From: CAZNYN01 sp964577295 | GTDB taxonomy: Bacteria > Synergistota > Synergistia > Synergistales > Synergistaceae | Reading direction: 5' to 3' | Assembly (NCBI GenBank): GCA_964577295.1 | Contig: CAZNYN010000009.1 | Span: forward strand, 1-59,577 | Length of the DNA: 59,577 nucleotides | Shown: positions 49,940-57,974 of the stretch, piece after piece | Numbering within the stretch: the stretch's first letter is position 1 | Layout: each line of letters begins with the position of its first letter | Notes under the pieces: model-generated | The model's input: the letters and a program-made list of their open reading frames with translations, nothing else | Database searches by the model: none | Told to the model about the DNA's origin: nothing | Made by a program: the position numbers and the translations under genes

Positions 49940-51067
49940 GTGGGATATGTCAAATGGAAATACGATGTTCTTTTGCGCTTGTGCCGCGATGCATTCTCAA
50001 AATTCGGCTTTGCCGAGGATGAGAGCAGAATAATAACAGACGTACTGCTTCAAAGCGATGTATACGGGATAGAGAGCCACGGCATGCAGCGCATGGTCAG
50101 GTATCACATGGGCATCAAAAAAGGGCTTATCGATATCCGCGCAGTACCGGAAGTCGTATTTGAAACACCGATATCCGCAATAATCGACGGACACGACGGC
50201 ATGGGACAGCTTATAGGACATAGCGCTATGGAGCTTGCCATTAAAAAGGCGAAAACTTCCGGCATCGGAATTGTATCTGCGCGAAACTCAAACCACTACG
50301 GCATAGCAGGCTATTACGCAAAGATGGCGTGCGAAGCGGGACTGATAGGGTTTAGCTGCACAAACAGCGAAGCAATAATGGTTCCGACAAACGGACGCCT
50401 CGCAATGATAGGCAGCAACCCCATAGCATGCTCTATGCCGGCAGAGCCTTATCCTTTCTTTTTTGACGCTTCTACGACTGTCGTAACAAGGGGAAAGCTT
50501 GAAATATACAACAAAGCGTCAAAACCTCTGCCCAACGGCTGGGCCTTGGACAAAAACGGGAAGTCATCCTCGGACGCGTCGGATGTTCTCACAAATATAG
50601 TGAAAAAGAACGGCGGAGGAATAATGCCTCTCGGAGGAAACACAGAGACTCTGGGAGGACATAAGGGCTACGGCTACGGAATGATATGCGAGATTTTCTC
50701 ATCAATAATTTCTATGGGAATGACGAGCAATTATGCCATGTCAGGCGGCAAGAGCGGCATCTGCCACGGATTTGCGGCAATAGACCCGGCAATATTCGGA
50801 GATGCAGAAGCTATAAAGAAACACTTTTCCTCATACCTCGAAGAACTTCGTAAAAGCCCGAAGGCTGACGGAGAGAACAGAATTTACACTCACGGAGAAA
50901 AAGAGATAGAGGCTTCCGCCAGAATCATGGAGGAAGGCATACCGGTAAATGACAATACAATGCTTGAAATCCTCGACATGTGCAAATATCTTGAAATGGA
51001 TTTCTCTGCATATTTCGGAAGCTACTCTCCCTTAGAACACACATCGGGAGTCAAAGGCAGCTATTAA
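49940..51067 (+). CDS. Malate/L-lactate (Ldh2-family) dehydrogenase
   Basis: A 375-residue NAD(P)-dependent 2-oxo-acid reductase of the Ldh2 family, which includes malate, ureidoglycolate and L-sulfolactate dehydrogenases. SHGMQRMVRY, the catalytic His in RNSNHYGIAGYYA, and GSNPIACSMP are family motifs, and GGHKGYGYGMICEIFSS follows near residue 235. A GTG start at 49940 follows an AAGGGGTG site. Substrate cannot be fixed by eye. It ends at a strong convergent terminator. Confidence 0.9.
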   Translation: MGYVKWKYDVLLRLCRDAFSKFGFAEDESRIITDVLLQSDVYGIESHGMQRMVRYHMGIKKGLIDIRAVPEVVFETPISAIIDGHDGMGQLIGHSAMELAIKKAKTSGIGIVSARNSNHYGIAGYYAKMACEAGLIGFSCTNSEAIMVPTNGRLAMIGSNPIACSMPAEPYPFFFDASTTVVTRGKLEIYNKASKPLPNGWALDKNGKSSSDASDVLTNIVKKNGGGIMPLGGNTETLGGHKGYGYGMICEIFSSIISMGMTSNYAMSGGKSGICHGFAAIDPAIFGDAEAIKKHFSSYLEELRKSPKADGENRIYTHGEKEIEASARIMEEGIPVNDNTMLEILDMCKYLEMDFSAYFGSYSPLEHTSGVKGSY

Positions 51068-51081
51068 CTTCGCCATTCGGC

Positions 51082-51119
51082 AAAAAGCCCCATTTCCGAA
51101 ATCGGAAACGGGGCTTTTT
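51082..51119. terminator. Bidirectional terminator between the dehydrogenase and ThiS-like genes
   Basis: 18-bp stem (51082-51099 / 51102-51119) with one mismatch, A-rich left and T-rich right ends; both convergent genes end at it. Confidence 0.9.
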
Positions 51120-51350
51120 CTAACCGCCTGCCGCGAGCGGCATAATTTTAATTTTTTCGCCGTCCTGAGGAACATGTGTTCTCGGTTTTCTGAGACCGTC
51201 CGAAAACACAATGTAGCTTGCGGCTGAAAAAGCGACTCCGAGTTCTTCCTCCACTACGGACTCCACTGTGCGCGAGTCCGTCTCATGGTTCCAGATACCT
51301 TCTTCGCTTCTTTTATTCTTTAAAAATCCCAGCAGTTCTATTGTGTACAT
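51120..51350 (-). CDS. ThiS/MoaD-like ubiquitin-fold sulfur carrier
   Basis: A 76-residue protein ending in Ala-Ala-Gly-Gly, the C-terminal di-glycine needed for adenylation and thiocarboxylation in MoaD and ThiS. VESVVEEELGVAFSAASYIVFSDGLRK and EKIKIMPLAAGG fit the beta-grasp fold. The ATG at 51350 overlaps the FIST gene stop as TAATG. As the third gene of an operon with tungsten AOR, it probably supplies sulfur for the tungstopterin cofactor, as proposed for MoaD-like partners of other AORs. That role is inferred. Confidence 0.85.
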   Translation of the reverse strand: MYTIELLGFLKNKRSEEGIWNHETDSRTVESVVEEELGVAFSAASYIVFSDGLRKPRTHVPQDGEKIKIMPLAAGG

Positions 51351-52507
51351 TATTTTTTCAGAGCCATGAACGAGAGCATAAGTCCGCCGCATCCGTTGGC
51401 GGTGTAGCCCATTTTATTGTCGCAGCCATACTCACCGAAGGTAAAGACAGCGATAAAGGGCGCGCCGTCCGCAGTCTTCTTAAACTGCTCCGTAACTTCT
51501 TCGATGCGGTCGCCTATGCCGCCGCGGCGTCCTCCGCAGTGTACGGCCAGAAGAGCTCCCATCTCGCTTCCGAGAGATTCCTTGGCTGCATTTACAGCAT
51601 CTCCCACGGAAGAGATAAGTTCGTCTGTGGTCGCTTCCATCATTTCGACGCAGGTTCCTTCGATAAGCTTGTTGCCTACGTTTACGCTGCCGTCAGGATT
51701 GCCCGCCATCGGGTGGCGAATCCATACGTGGTCGCTTACGATATCCTGCTGGCCCAGAGGATGGTGGATTGTCGCTCCCAGAAGATTAAGCCCCTGAAGC
51801 TCGGCAGGTGTGCTGCCTATCCATGATGCGATGACATCAAGAGCCGGCTTTCCGTCTATCTCTGCAAGCTGGCGGTTGCCTTCGACCTTTGTCATTATTC
51901 CGCGCTTTCCGGACTTTCTGTAAGCTCCCGTATAGCACTTGCCAAAAGGCTTATTCCAGAAGAATGCGACTGTAACTCCGTCCGCCATTGCCTCTTCTCC
52001 GTACACGAACCACTTTCCGCTTACATCATTGTCTGCAGCGCTCCCGCCGAAAAACGGCCTGCGCCCAATTACGTTCTGAATTCCCTGCAGGTAGTATTCT
52101 TCTTTGCCGGGAGGAGCTACCATGTAGAACCAGTCAGGCATATCAGTGCGGGCGGCAGCCTCAAGAGCGGCCTTTGCCGCTGCTGTTCCCGCTTCTACCG
52201 CGCAGCCCTTAAATTCGGCAGAACCTGTCCCGACAGTCATATCTGGGTCATCCAGCAGCATGATGCCGCAGTATGTATCTCCTCCGATAAAACCGTCAGG
52301 AGTGATAACTCCCGTAAAAGAGGTGCAGCCTACAACCGGAACTTTGGGGAGAGCTTCTTTAACTCCGGCTATGAGCTTTGAAGAATCATAAGCTGGACTT
52401 CCAAAAACAAACGCTACGTTTCCGCTGCATCCGGCTTTTGCCGCAGCCTCTTTTCCGGCGCTGAAAGCATCCGCCGCCTTACTCCATCCGACTTTTGAAC
52501 TCAACAT
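51350..52507 (-). CDS. FIST-domain protein, AOR-linked
   Basis: A 385-residue protein with FIST N and FIST C domains. FIST N covers about 1-210 (VVGCTSFTGVITPDGFIGG near 57, FFGGSAADNDVSGKW near 150). FIST C covers about 215-375 (AEIDGKPALDVIASWIG, EGTCVEMMEATTDELI, VHCGGRRGGIGDRIEEV). FIST domains bind small ligands such as amino acids and usually occur in signalling proteins; here the protein has no signal peptide and no output domain. It is coupled to the ThiS-like gene and follows AOR after 40 bases. Confidence 0.85.
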   Translation of the reverse strand: MLSSKVGWSKAADAFSAGKEAAAKAGCSGNVAFVFGSPAYDSSKLIAGVKEALPKVPVVGCTSFTGVITPDGFIGGDTYCGIMLLDDPDMTVGTGSAEFKGCAVEAGTAAAKAALEAAARTDMPDWFYMVAPPGKEEYYLQGIQNVIGRRPFFGGSAADNDVSGKWFVYGEEAMADGVTVAFFWNKPFGKCYTGAYRKSGKRGIMTKVEGNRQLAEIDGKPALDVIASWIGSTPAELQGLNLLGATIHHPLGQQDIVSDHVWIRHPMAGNPDGSVNVGNKLIEGTCVEMMEATTDELISSVGDAVNAAKESLGSEMGALLAVHCGGRRGGIGDRIEEVTEQFKKTADGAPFIAVFTFGEYGCDNKMGYTANGCGGLMLSFMALKK

Positions 52508-52547
52508 AAAAAAATCCCCCTTTATTATGGATATAACTCTTTTGCTC

Positions 52548-54410
52548 TTACTTCTTTATATACTTTGCAAATTCACCTATGCCGAGTTCTTCGAGACGTT
52601 CCTCTGTCGGTATTCCGTTCTTGTCCCAGCCTCTTAACTTGTAATAGTCATCAAGGATTTCTTCGTGATAGGGAGCGGGGGTCTTTCCTGCCCTCGGCCC
52701 TATAAGAGCCGCCATTGCCATCTTCGGAGAGAGTCCGTCGTCTTTGCGGCTGATTCCGTCTCTTACATTTATAATTCTTTCAAGCTGCCAGGCTCTCTCG
52801 CCGTAGCGGACAAAATCTTCCTCTGTAATCTCCTTGCCGGTGAGATACTTGTAGGCCGTGTTCATCTCCGTAATTGTGAGCCCGCCGCCGTTCATCATAA
52901 ACTTGCACAGTGTCATGCAGTTGAATGTCACACTGACATTCTGATGCAGGTAGGCTATCTTTGCCGACATCTTGGGATCTGTGCGGTCATAAGGGCCTTC
53001 CTGTCCGAGTTCTGGGAAGAAGAGTCCCATTGCTCCGGCCTGAGGATTGCCTCTTTCGTGGCATGCTCCTCTTGTTCCTACCGCGTAGTTGACTCCGAGA
53101 GCATATACTCCGCGCGGGTCATGTGCCGGGTAGTCAAGGTTTTTCGCTTCGACAATGATTTTAACCGCATCATGCCCTATCTCTGCCGCAGCTCCTCTGA
53201 TGCCCTTCTTGAAGTAACGTCCGACTCCTTCGAGCTTCGTTATCTGTTTTGTAGCTTCGACAAGAGCTTCGGGGCTTCCCCATACCATCTTCAGTCCGCC
53301 GGTGTCTTCGCCCGTTATCCAGCCGCACTCCCAGCATTCCATAAGGAATCCTACCCACGCTCCCGCGGAAACCGTGTCTATACCCATCTTGTTGGCTATA
53401 TCGTTAGCTTTTGCCACAGCTCCCAAGTCTTCCATCAGAAGACCTGTTCCCATCATTCCTATGGTTTCATATTCCGGGCCGTTGCAGTCAAGAATTGTTC
53501 CGTCTGGATATTCAAAGTGGATGTGCCTGTGGCAGCCCAATGGGCAGTTCACGCAGGGAAGCGGCTTTACATTGAGATAATCTGTGTAGCGGGGCGCTCC
53601 CATAAGGTATGCTCCGCGCTTGCACTCGTCTCCGCGCCAATACTTAATGGGCACATCTCCTATTTCCTCAAGAGGAACCATAACTCCCGGTGTTCCGTGA
53701 GCGCGGAGTCCCTCTCCAGCCTCCATGAGTGTTTTGAACATTTCCTTAGAATACTGTGTGGCTTTTTCCTCGTCAAAGACGGGAACTTTTTTAGTTCCCC
53801 ATGCCGCTATGGCTTTGAGGTTCTTTGAGCCCATTACTGCTCCCGCTCCGCCGCGTCCGGCAAAAGAGTGACCGTCGCAGGTAATGCAGGCTATCGGGTT
53901 CATTATCTCTCCCGAAGGCCCTATATTCAGAGCGTTAATGCGGGAATCACCCAGCTCCTCTTTAATGGCTATGCTTGACTCGGAAGTGTCAAGCCCCCAT
54001 ATCTTGGAAGCGTCGTGAAATTCCACGTTATCGTCGCGGATTACAACATAGGTCGGCTTCGGTGCTTTGCCTTCAAATACAGCCACGTCAAAACCGCATT
54101 TTTTAAAGAAGGGAGCCCAGTGTCCCGTACCTGCAGACTCAAGGAAAGTTCCTGTCAGAGGGCTCTTTGTTATAACACTCCACTTGGCATTGCCCGGGAA
54201 ATTTGTACCCTGAAACGGGCCTACCGCAAAAATAAGCTTGTTTGCTTCAGAGAGAGGATCAACATTGGCTTCTGTTTCCTCAAGAAGAATTTTTGCTCCG
54301 ATAGCCGCTCCCCCAAGAAGCTGCTCAAACACTTTTTCCGGAATATCTTCAACGCTGAATTGAGAGTTTGTCAGGTCGACCCTCAACAGTTTTCCCCAAT
54401 ATCCATACAT
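52548..54410 (-). CDS. aor: Tungsten-dependent aldehyde:ferredoxin oxidoreductase
   Basis: A 620-residue cytoplasmic enzyme that oxidises aldehydes to acids with ferredoxin as electron acceptor, or runs in reverse. The [4Fe-4S] ligands are Cys286, Cys289 and Cys293 in PCVNCPLGCHRH, with Cys498 or Cys502 as the fourth. Family features include GYWGKLLRVDLT at the start, FAGRGGAGAVMGSKNLKA (pterin loop) and YPAHDPRG near residue 430. In amino-acid fermenters AOR handles aldehydes from Ehrlich-type or keto-acid routes. It is the first gene of an AOR-FIST-ThiS operon. Selectivity for tungsten rather than molybdenum is known for the family, not shown here. Confidence 0.95.
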   Translation of the reverse strand: MYGYWGKLLRVDLTNSQFSVEDIPEKVFEQLLGGAAIGAKILLEETEANVDPLSEANKLIFAVGPFQGTNFPGNAKWSVITKSPLTGTFLESAGTGHWAPFFKKCGFDVAVFEGKAPKPTYVVIRDDNVEFHDASKIWGLDTSESSIAIKEELGDSRINALNIGPSGEIMNPIACITCDGHSFAGRGGAGAVMGSKNLKAIAAWGTKKVPVFDEEKATQYSKEMFKTLMEAGEGLRAHGTPGVMVPLEEIGDVPIKYWRGDECKRGAYLMGAPRYTDYLNVKPLPCVNCPLGCHRHIHFEYPDGTILDCNGPEYETIGMMGTGLLMEDLGAVAKANDIANKMGIDTVSAGAWVGFLMECWECGWITGEDTGGLKMVWGSPEALVEATKQITKLEGVGRYFKKGIRGAAAEIGHDAVKIIVEAKNLDYPAHDPRGVYALGVNYAVGTRGACHERGNPQAGAMGLFFPELGQEGPYDRTDPKMSAKIAYLHQNVSVTFNCMTLCKFMMNGGGLTITEMNTAYKYLTGKEITEEDFVRYGERAWQLERIINVRDGISRKDDGLSPKMAMAALIGPRAGKTPAPYHEEILDDYYKLRGWDKNGIPTEERLEELGIGEFAKYIKK

Positions 54411-54726
54411 TCAAAATCCCCCCTGTTATATTTTACCGGCCTAAAAGTCTCAAACTTTCAGGTCAGCATGTTAAAGCCTTTGCTGAAGTGTGACTCCGAC
54501 CGAGTGAACTCCCCAAAGTTCAATACGGCCTTATTGCTTTTTGCTCTCTTTTGCCTGAGGCTAAAATTAAAATAACTTTTAATCACCTTTATAAAGTATA
54601 AGGATTGGAGGGATAATTCACAAGAGTGCGACTTGTTAAAATGTAAAAATTTTCTGTTTATATTACGGATAATTGCCTAAATTTTGTGTGAGGGCCGGCA
54701 ATAAAACCCTGCTCCTCTCAAAATAA
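54411..54726. other. Intergenic region upstream of the AOR operon
   Basis: No gene is supported. It must contain the AOR promoter. A CCCCCC-type ribosome region is visible at the right border of the AOR start. No clear operator was recognised. Confidence 0.4.
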
Positions 54727-54769
54727 AAACGTCCGAGATACAGAGCAGCGGCTCCGTTCTCGGACGTTT
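54727..54769 (-). terminator. Terminator after the CstA-like gene
   Basis: 12-bp stem AAACGTCCGAGA / TCTCGGACGTTT with a 19-base loop, followed by TTTTATTTT on the minus strand, 41 bases after the stop. Confidence 0.85.
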
Positions 54770-54809
54770 CGGCTATCACTTGATCTTTGCAGAGAGTCCT
54801 AAGCGGCTC

Positions 54810-56558
54810 TTATGCTTTTTTGAGTCCCTCTCCGGGGTTTTTGGCATTGTGGATTATAACGGGAGCACACTCAATTACAACCCATACGGCAAGAACTATG
54901 TAGATTAAGGAGACGCCGGGGACTATTTTGTTTGTTCCCACAGGCATTGTGAATACTCCGCTCTTGTATGTGTAGGCTATAAAAGTGTTAAGAAGCGCCC
55001 ATGTGCTCATCACGAACATAAATATTGCGGGAATGCATGTGGCAATCCACGCCTTTGTGTTCTTCGAAGTTCTCTGAAGCCACACTGTTATTCCTACGAG
55101 AGCCAAAGCGGCAAGCAGCTGGTTTGACGAGCCGAATGTCTTCCAGAAGAGGCTCCACGCAGCGACAGGCTTGCCTTCCGGGTCTGTGAGGCTTATTGAC
55201 ATAAGCACGAGAGGAACTCCGCCTATGACGAGAGTGGACATGATTCTTCCCGCCCAGCCCTTCCAGCCCGTAAGCTCCTGTATTATGAAGCGTCCCAGGC
55301 GTGTGCAGACATCGAGAGTGTCATAGACAAATGTCGTAAAAGCCATGAGTCCGAAGGATATGCCGAAAGCTTTGCTTATGCCTACGAGCTCCATGAAAGA
55401 ACCGAGTCCCGACGCGTAGATAAAGTTCGGTGATTTTGACGTGAGGGGATCGCCTGACGGAAGCATCATTACTGTGCCTAAAGCGATAAGAGCTACTACG
55501 GCTTCGGCGAGCATCATCCCGTAGCCGATGGGCTTAGCGTCTGTCTCCTTTTTAAGCTGCTTGGAAGTCGTTCCCGAACCGACAAGGCTGTGGAATCCGG
55601 AGCAGGCTCCGCATGCAACAGTTATAAAGAGCATCGGGAACATCGGAGTCCAGAAGTTCTCGCTGCCGAGAGGATGAGTAAATGCCGGATACTGCACCGT
55701 GAATCCTCCGAAGAATATCCCTATAAAAGCGGCTATCATAGTCGCATAAAGGAAGTATCCGCCGAGGTGTCCGCGAGGCTGGAGAAGAGCCCATACGGGA
55801 ACTATTCCCGCAATAAGGCAGTAGACAATGATTACTATGTTCCAGACTTTCTGCGCAGCCTGAGGCGTGTCAAAGCCCAAAATAGCCTGAAGGTCAAATG
55901 GTATATACTGTCCCACCCATATTGAAGCCGCCACGAGCGGAAGGAAAATTATTGTCGCCATTCCGAGGCTCATCTTGGTGTATTTGAGAACAAAGCCCAT
56001 TGCAACAGGCAGAATCAGATAGAGTATAGAAGATGTGGCAGTCGCTCCGCCTCCGACCATATTGCCGCCGCCTGCGTCTATTACATTGACGAAAGAGGAC
56101 GCAGTTATGTCGGTGAAAGCGACTATTATCATAATCAGTGTAAAGAATATAAATATATTGAAAAGTATCCATACTCTTTTTGACACATGCTCTTTCATAG
56201 TATCCGCAATACCGCATGCCTTGCTGCGTATCGAAGCGACAAGAGAGCCCATATCATGGACTGCGCCGATAAAAATAGTTCCCAAAACTATCCAAATACA
56301 TGTAGGAACCCATCCGAAGGCAAGCCCGGCAATTATAGGGCCTGTTACCGGGCCGGCAGCGGCAATCGCCGAAAAGTGCTGTCCCGCAAGGAATTTAGCG
56401 TCGATAGGTTCATAGTCCAGTCCGTCGCGCATCTCGACTGCAGGTGTCACATTTTTGTCGTCAAGCATAAAAACCTTTTTGGACATAAACTTGCCGTAGG
56501 TGAAATAGGCAAGCAAAAGGATTAAAGAACCAAGCACCACAACATACATAATATTCAT
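54810..56558 (-). CDS. cstA: Carbon starvation CstA-family peptide or pyruvate transporter
   Basis: A 582-residue inner-membrane protein with about 16 hydrophobic segments. FLAGQHFSAIAAAGPVTGPIIAG (about 57-80), GAVHDMGSLVASIRSKACGIAD and ACGACSGFHSLVGSGTTSKQL are the CstA signatures. Members are linked to peptide uptake in starvation (CstA) and pyruvate uptake (BtsT). Its substrate here is open. The ATG at 56558 has a GAGGAGG site; a TTG two codons earlier is weaker. The gene is alone. Confidence 0.93.
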   Translation of the reverse strand: MNIMYVVVLGSLILLLAYFTYGKFMSKKVFMLDDKNVTPAVEMRDGLDYEPIDAKFLAGQHFSAIAAAGPVTGPIIAGLAFGWVPTCIWIVLGTIFIGAVHDMGSLVASIRSKACGIADTMKEHVSKRVWILFNIFIFFTLIMIIVAFTDITASSFVNVIDAGGGNMVGGGATATSSILYLILPVAMGFVLKYTKMSLGMATIIFLPLVAASIWVGQYIPFDLQAILGFDTPQAAQKVWNIVIIVYCLIAGIVPVWALLQPRGHLGGYFLYATMIAAFIGIFFGGFTVQYPAFTHPLGSENFWTPMFPMLFITVACGACSGFHSLVGSGTTSKQLKKETDAKPIGYGMMLAEAVVALIALGTVMMLPSGDPLTSKSPNFIYASGLGSFMELVGISKAFGISFGLMAFTTFVYDTLDVCTRLGRFIIQELTGWKGWAGRIMSTLVIGGVPLVLMSISLTDPEGKPVAAWSLFWKTFGSSNQLLAALALVGITVWLQRTSKNTKAWIATCIPAIFMFVMSTWALLNTFIAYTYKSGVFTMPVGTNKIVPGVSLIYIVLAVWVVIECAPVIIHNAKNPGEGLKKA

Positions 56559-56799
56559 AAACAACCATCCTCCTCTGTCTTATTCGGCACATGGAACAAA
56601 ATGACAACACCAATCCTTGGGCAGCAAATATTGCTGTCTGTTCTATTTAGAATATGAGCTGTCCTGGTTGAGCACACAATACGTTACATCCCCGCATTCT
56701 GTCAACGGCATTCTCCCAAAATTATTATTTTTTTACAAAAGGTTGCATTCATGGATAAAAACCATTAAACTCACATATATCTGCACCATACGAAGTCAC

Positions 56800-56854
56800 T
56801 ACACGGAAGGGACGTGAGACGAAAATTGAAAAAGAGCACCGGTGTCTGGTGTAT
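56800..56854 (+). repeat. 55-base direct repeat, left copy
   Basis: Identical over 55 bases to 56955-57009, and it ends exactly at the N run. Confidence 0.95.
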
Positions 56855-56954
56855 NNNNNNNNNNNNNNNNNNNNNNNNNNNNNNNNNNNNNNNNNNNNNN
56901 NNNNNNNNNNNNNNNNNNNNNNNNNNNNNNNNNNNNNNNNNNNNNNNNNNNNNN
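56855..56954. other. Assembly gap of 100 N
   Basis: Exactly 100 N, the usual placeholder for a gap of unknown size. Both flanks are the same 55-base sequence, so the gap may be a contig overlap that was not merged. Confidence 0.95.
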
Positions 56955-57009
56955 TACACGGAAGGGACGTGAGACGAAAATTGAAAAAGAGCACCGGTGT
57001 CTGGTGTAT
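56955..57009 (+). repeat. 55-base direct repeat, right copy
   Basis: Identical to 56800-56854 and begins exactly at the end of the N run. Confidence 0.95.
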
Positions 57010-57185
57010 CAGACATGGAGTAAAACTCCCTAAACCCGCTGTCAAACTCTTTCCCCGGCACTATACCGGCTTTATAAAACACGCCATATCAGGCGGCACA
57101 ATTTCTCAAATTTCCAGAGAATTCTTACGCATATGATATTTCCCTGCATCTAACAAACAACAACAGATGAAAGGGGCATACCATA

Positions 57186-57974
57186 TTGAACACTGTAAAC
57201 AAACCGCTCATTGTAATTGAAAATTTATATAAAGGATTTGAGGACGTAGATGTTTTAAAAAACATCAGCTTCACCATTCGTGAAGGCGACCTTGCCTCAA
57301 TAATAGGCCCGTCGGGATGCGGAAAATCAACATTCCTGCGCTGCCTCAACTGCCTTGAGCTTCTTGACTCAGGCTCTATAACCATCGCAGACGTGACACT
57401 CACGCGCGAACCGGGACAAAAACCGGATGAACGCATGCTGGAAACCGTCCATGAGATGAGAAGCGAAGTAGGCATGGTATTTCAAAGCTACAACCTATTC
57501 CCGCACAAAACACTGCTTGAAAACGTAATGCTTGCTCCCATGGTCGTTAAAGGAATCGAAAGAGACGAAGCATACGAGATAGCCATGAAATTCATCGATA
57601 AAGTCGGCTTGGGCGGATTTTCATCGCGATATCCCTCGACGCTCTCGGGCGGGCAGAGCCAGCGCGCGGCAATAGCCAGAGCTCTTGCCATGAATCCACG
57701 CGTCATGCTCTATGATGAACCGACTTCAGCCCTTGACCCGGAGCTTGTAGGAGAGGTTCTGCAAGTTATGAAAGCTCTCGACGCGGAAGGCATGACACAG
57801 ATAATCGTCACTCACGAAATGAAATTCGCAAGAGACGCGTCCGACTACATCATATTCATGGACAAAGGCGAAATCGTAGAATATGAGGACGGAGACGTCC
57901 TCTTCGAACATCCTAAAAATGACCGGACAAGGGCGTTCCTGCGCCACTTTGTAAATACGGGGGTGGCATACTAA
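57186..57974 (+). CDS. Polar amino-acid ABC transporter ATPase (GlnQ/HisP type)
   Basis: A 262-residue ATPase with Walker A GPSGCGKS, Q-loop MVFQSYNLFPHKT, signature LSGGQSQR, Walker B VMLYDEPTSALDPE and switch His in VTHEMKFARD, all in the form of the amino-acid (GlnQ/HisP) branch. A TTG start at 57186 follows an AAAGGGG site. Its stop overlaps the next gene's ATG by one base (TAATG). It powers the fused binding-protein/permease encoded next. Confidence 0.95.
   Translation: MNTVNKPLIVIENLYKGFEDVDVLKNISFTIREGDLASIIGPSGCGKSTFLRCLNCLELLDSGSITIADVTLTREPGQKPDERMLETVHEMRSEVGMVFQSYNLFPHKTLLENVMLAPMVVKGIERDEAYEIAMKFIDKVGLGGFSSRYPSTLSGGQSQRAAIARALAMNPRVMLYDEPTSALDPELVGEVLQVMKALDAEGMTQIIVTHEMKFARDASDYIIFMDKGEIVEYEDGDVLFEHPKNDRTRAFLRHFVNTGVAY

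Larger units (their letters stand above)
56559..57185. other. Intergenic region with assembly gap and duplicated 55-base flank
   Basis: No gene is supported. It includes the leader of cstA, a 100-base run of N, and the leader of the amino-acid ABC operon. The TTG start of the ATPase gene has an AAAGGGG site about 11 bases upstream. Confidence 0.6.

Noticed and set aside
52665..53828. 387-residue plus-strand frame opposite AOR
   Set aside because: Antisense shadow of a well-supported enzyme gene; no motif, no ribosome site.
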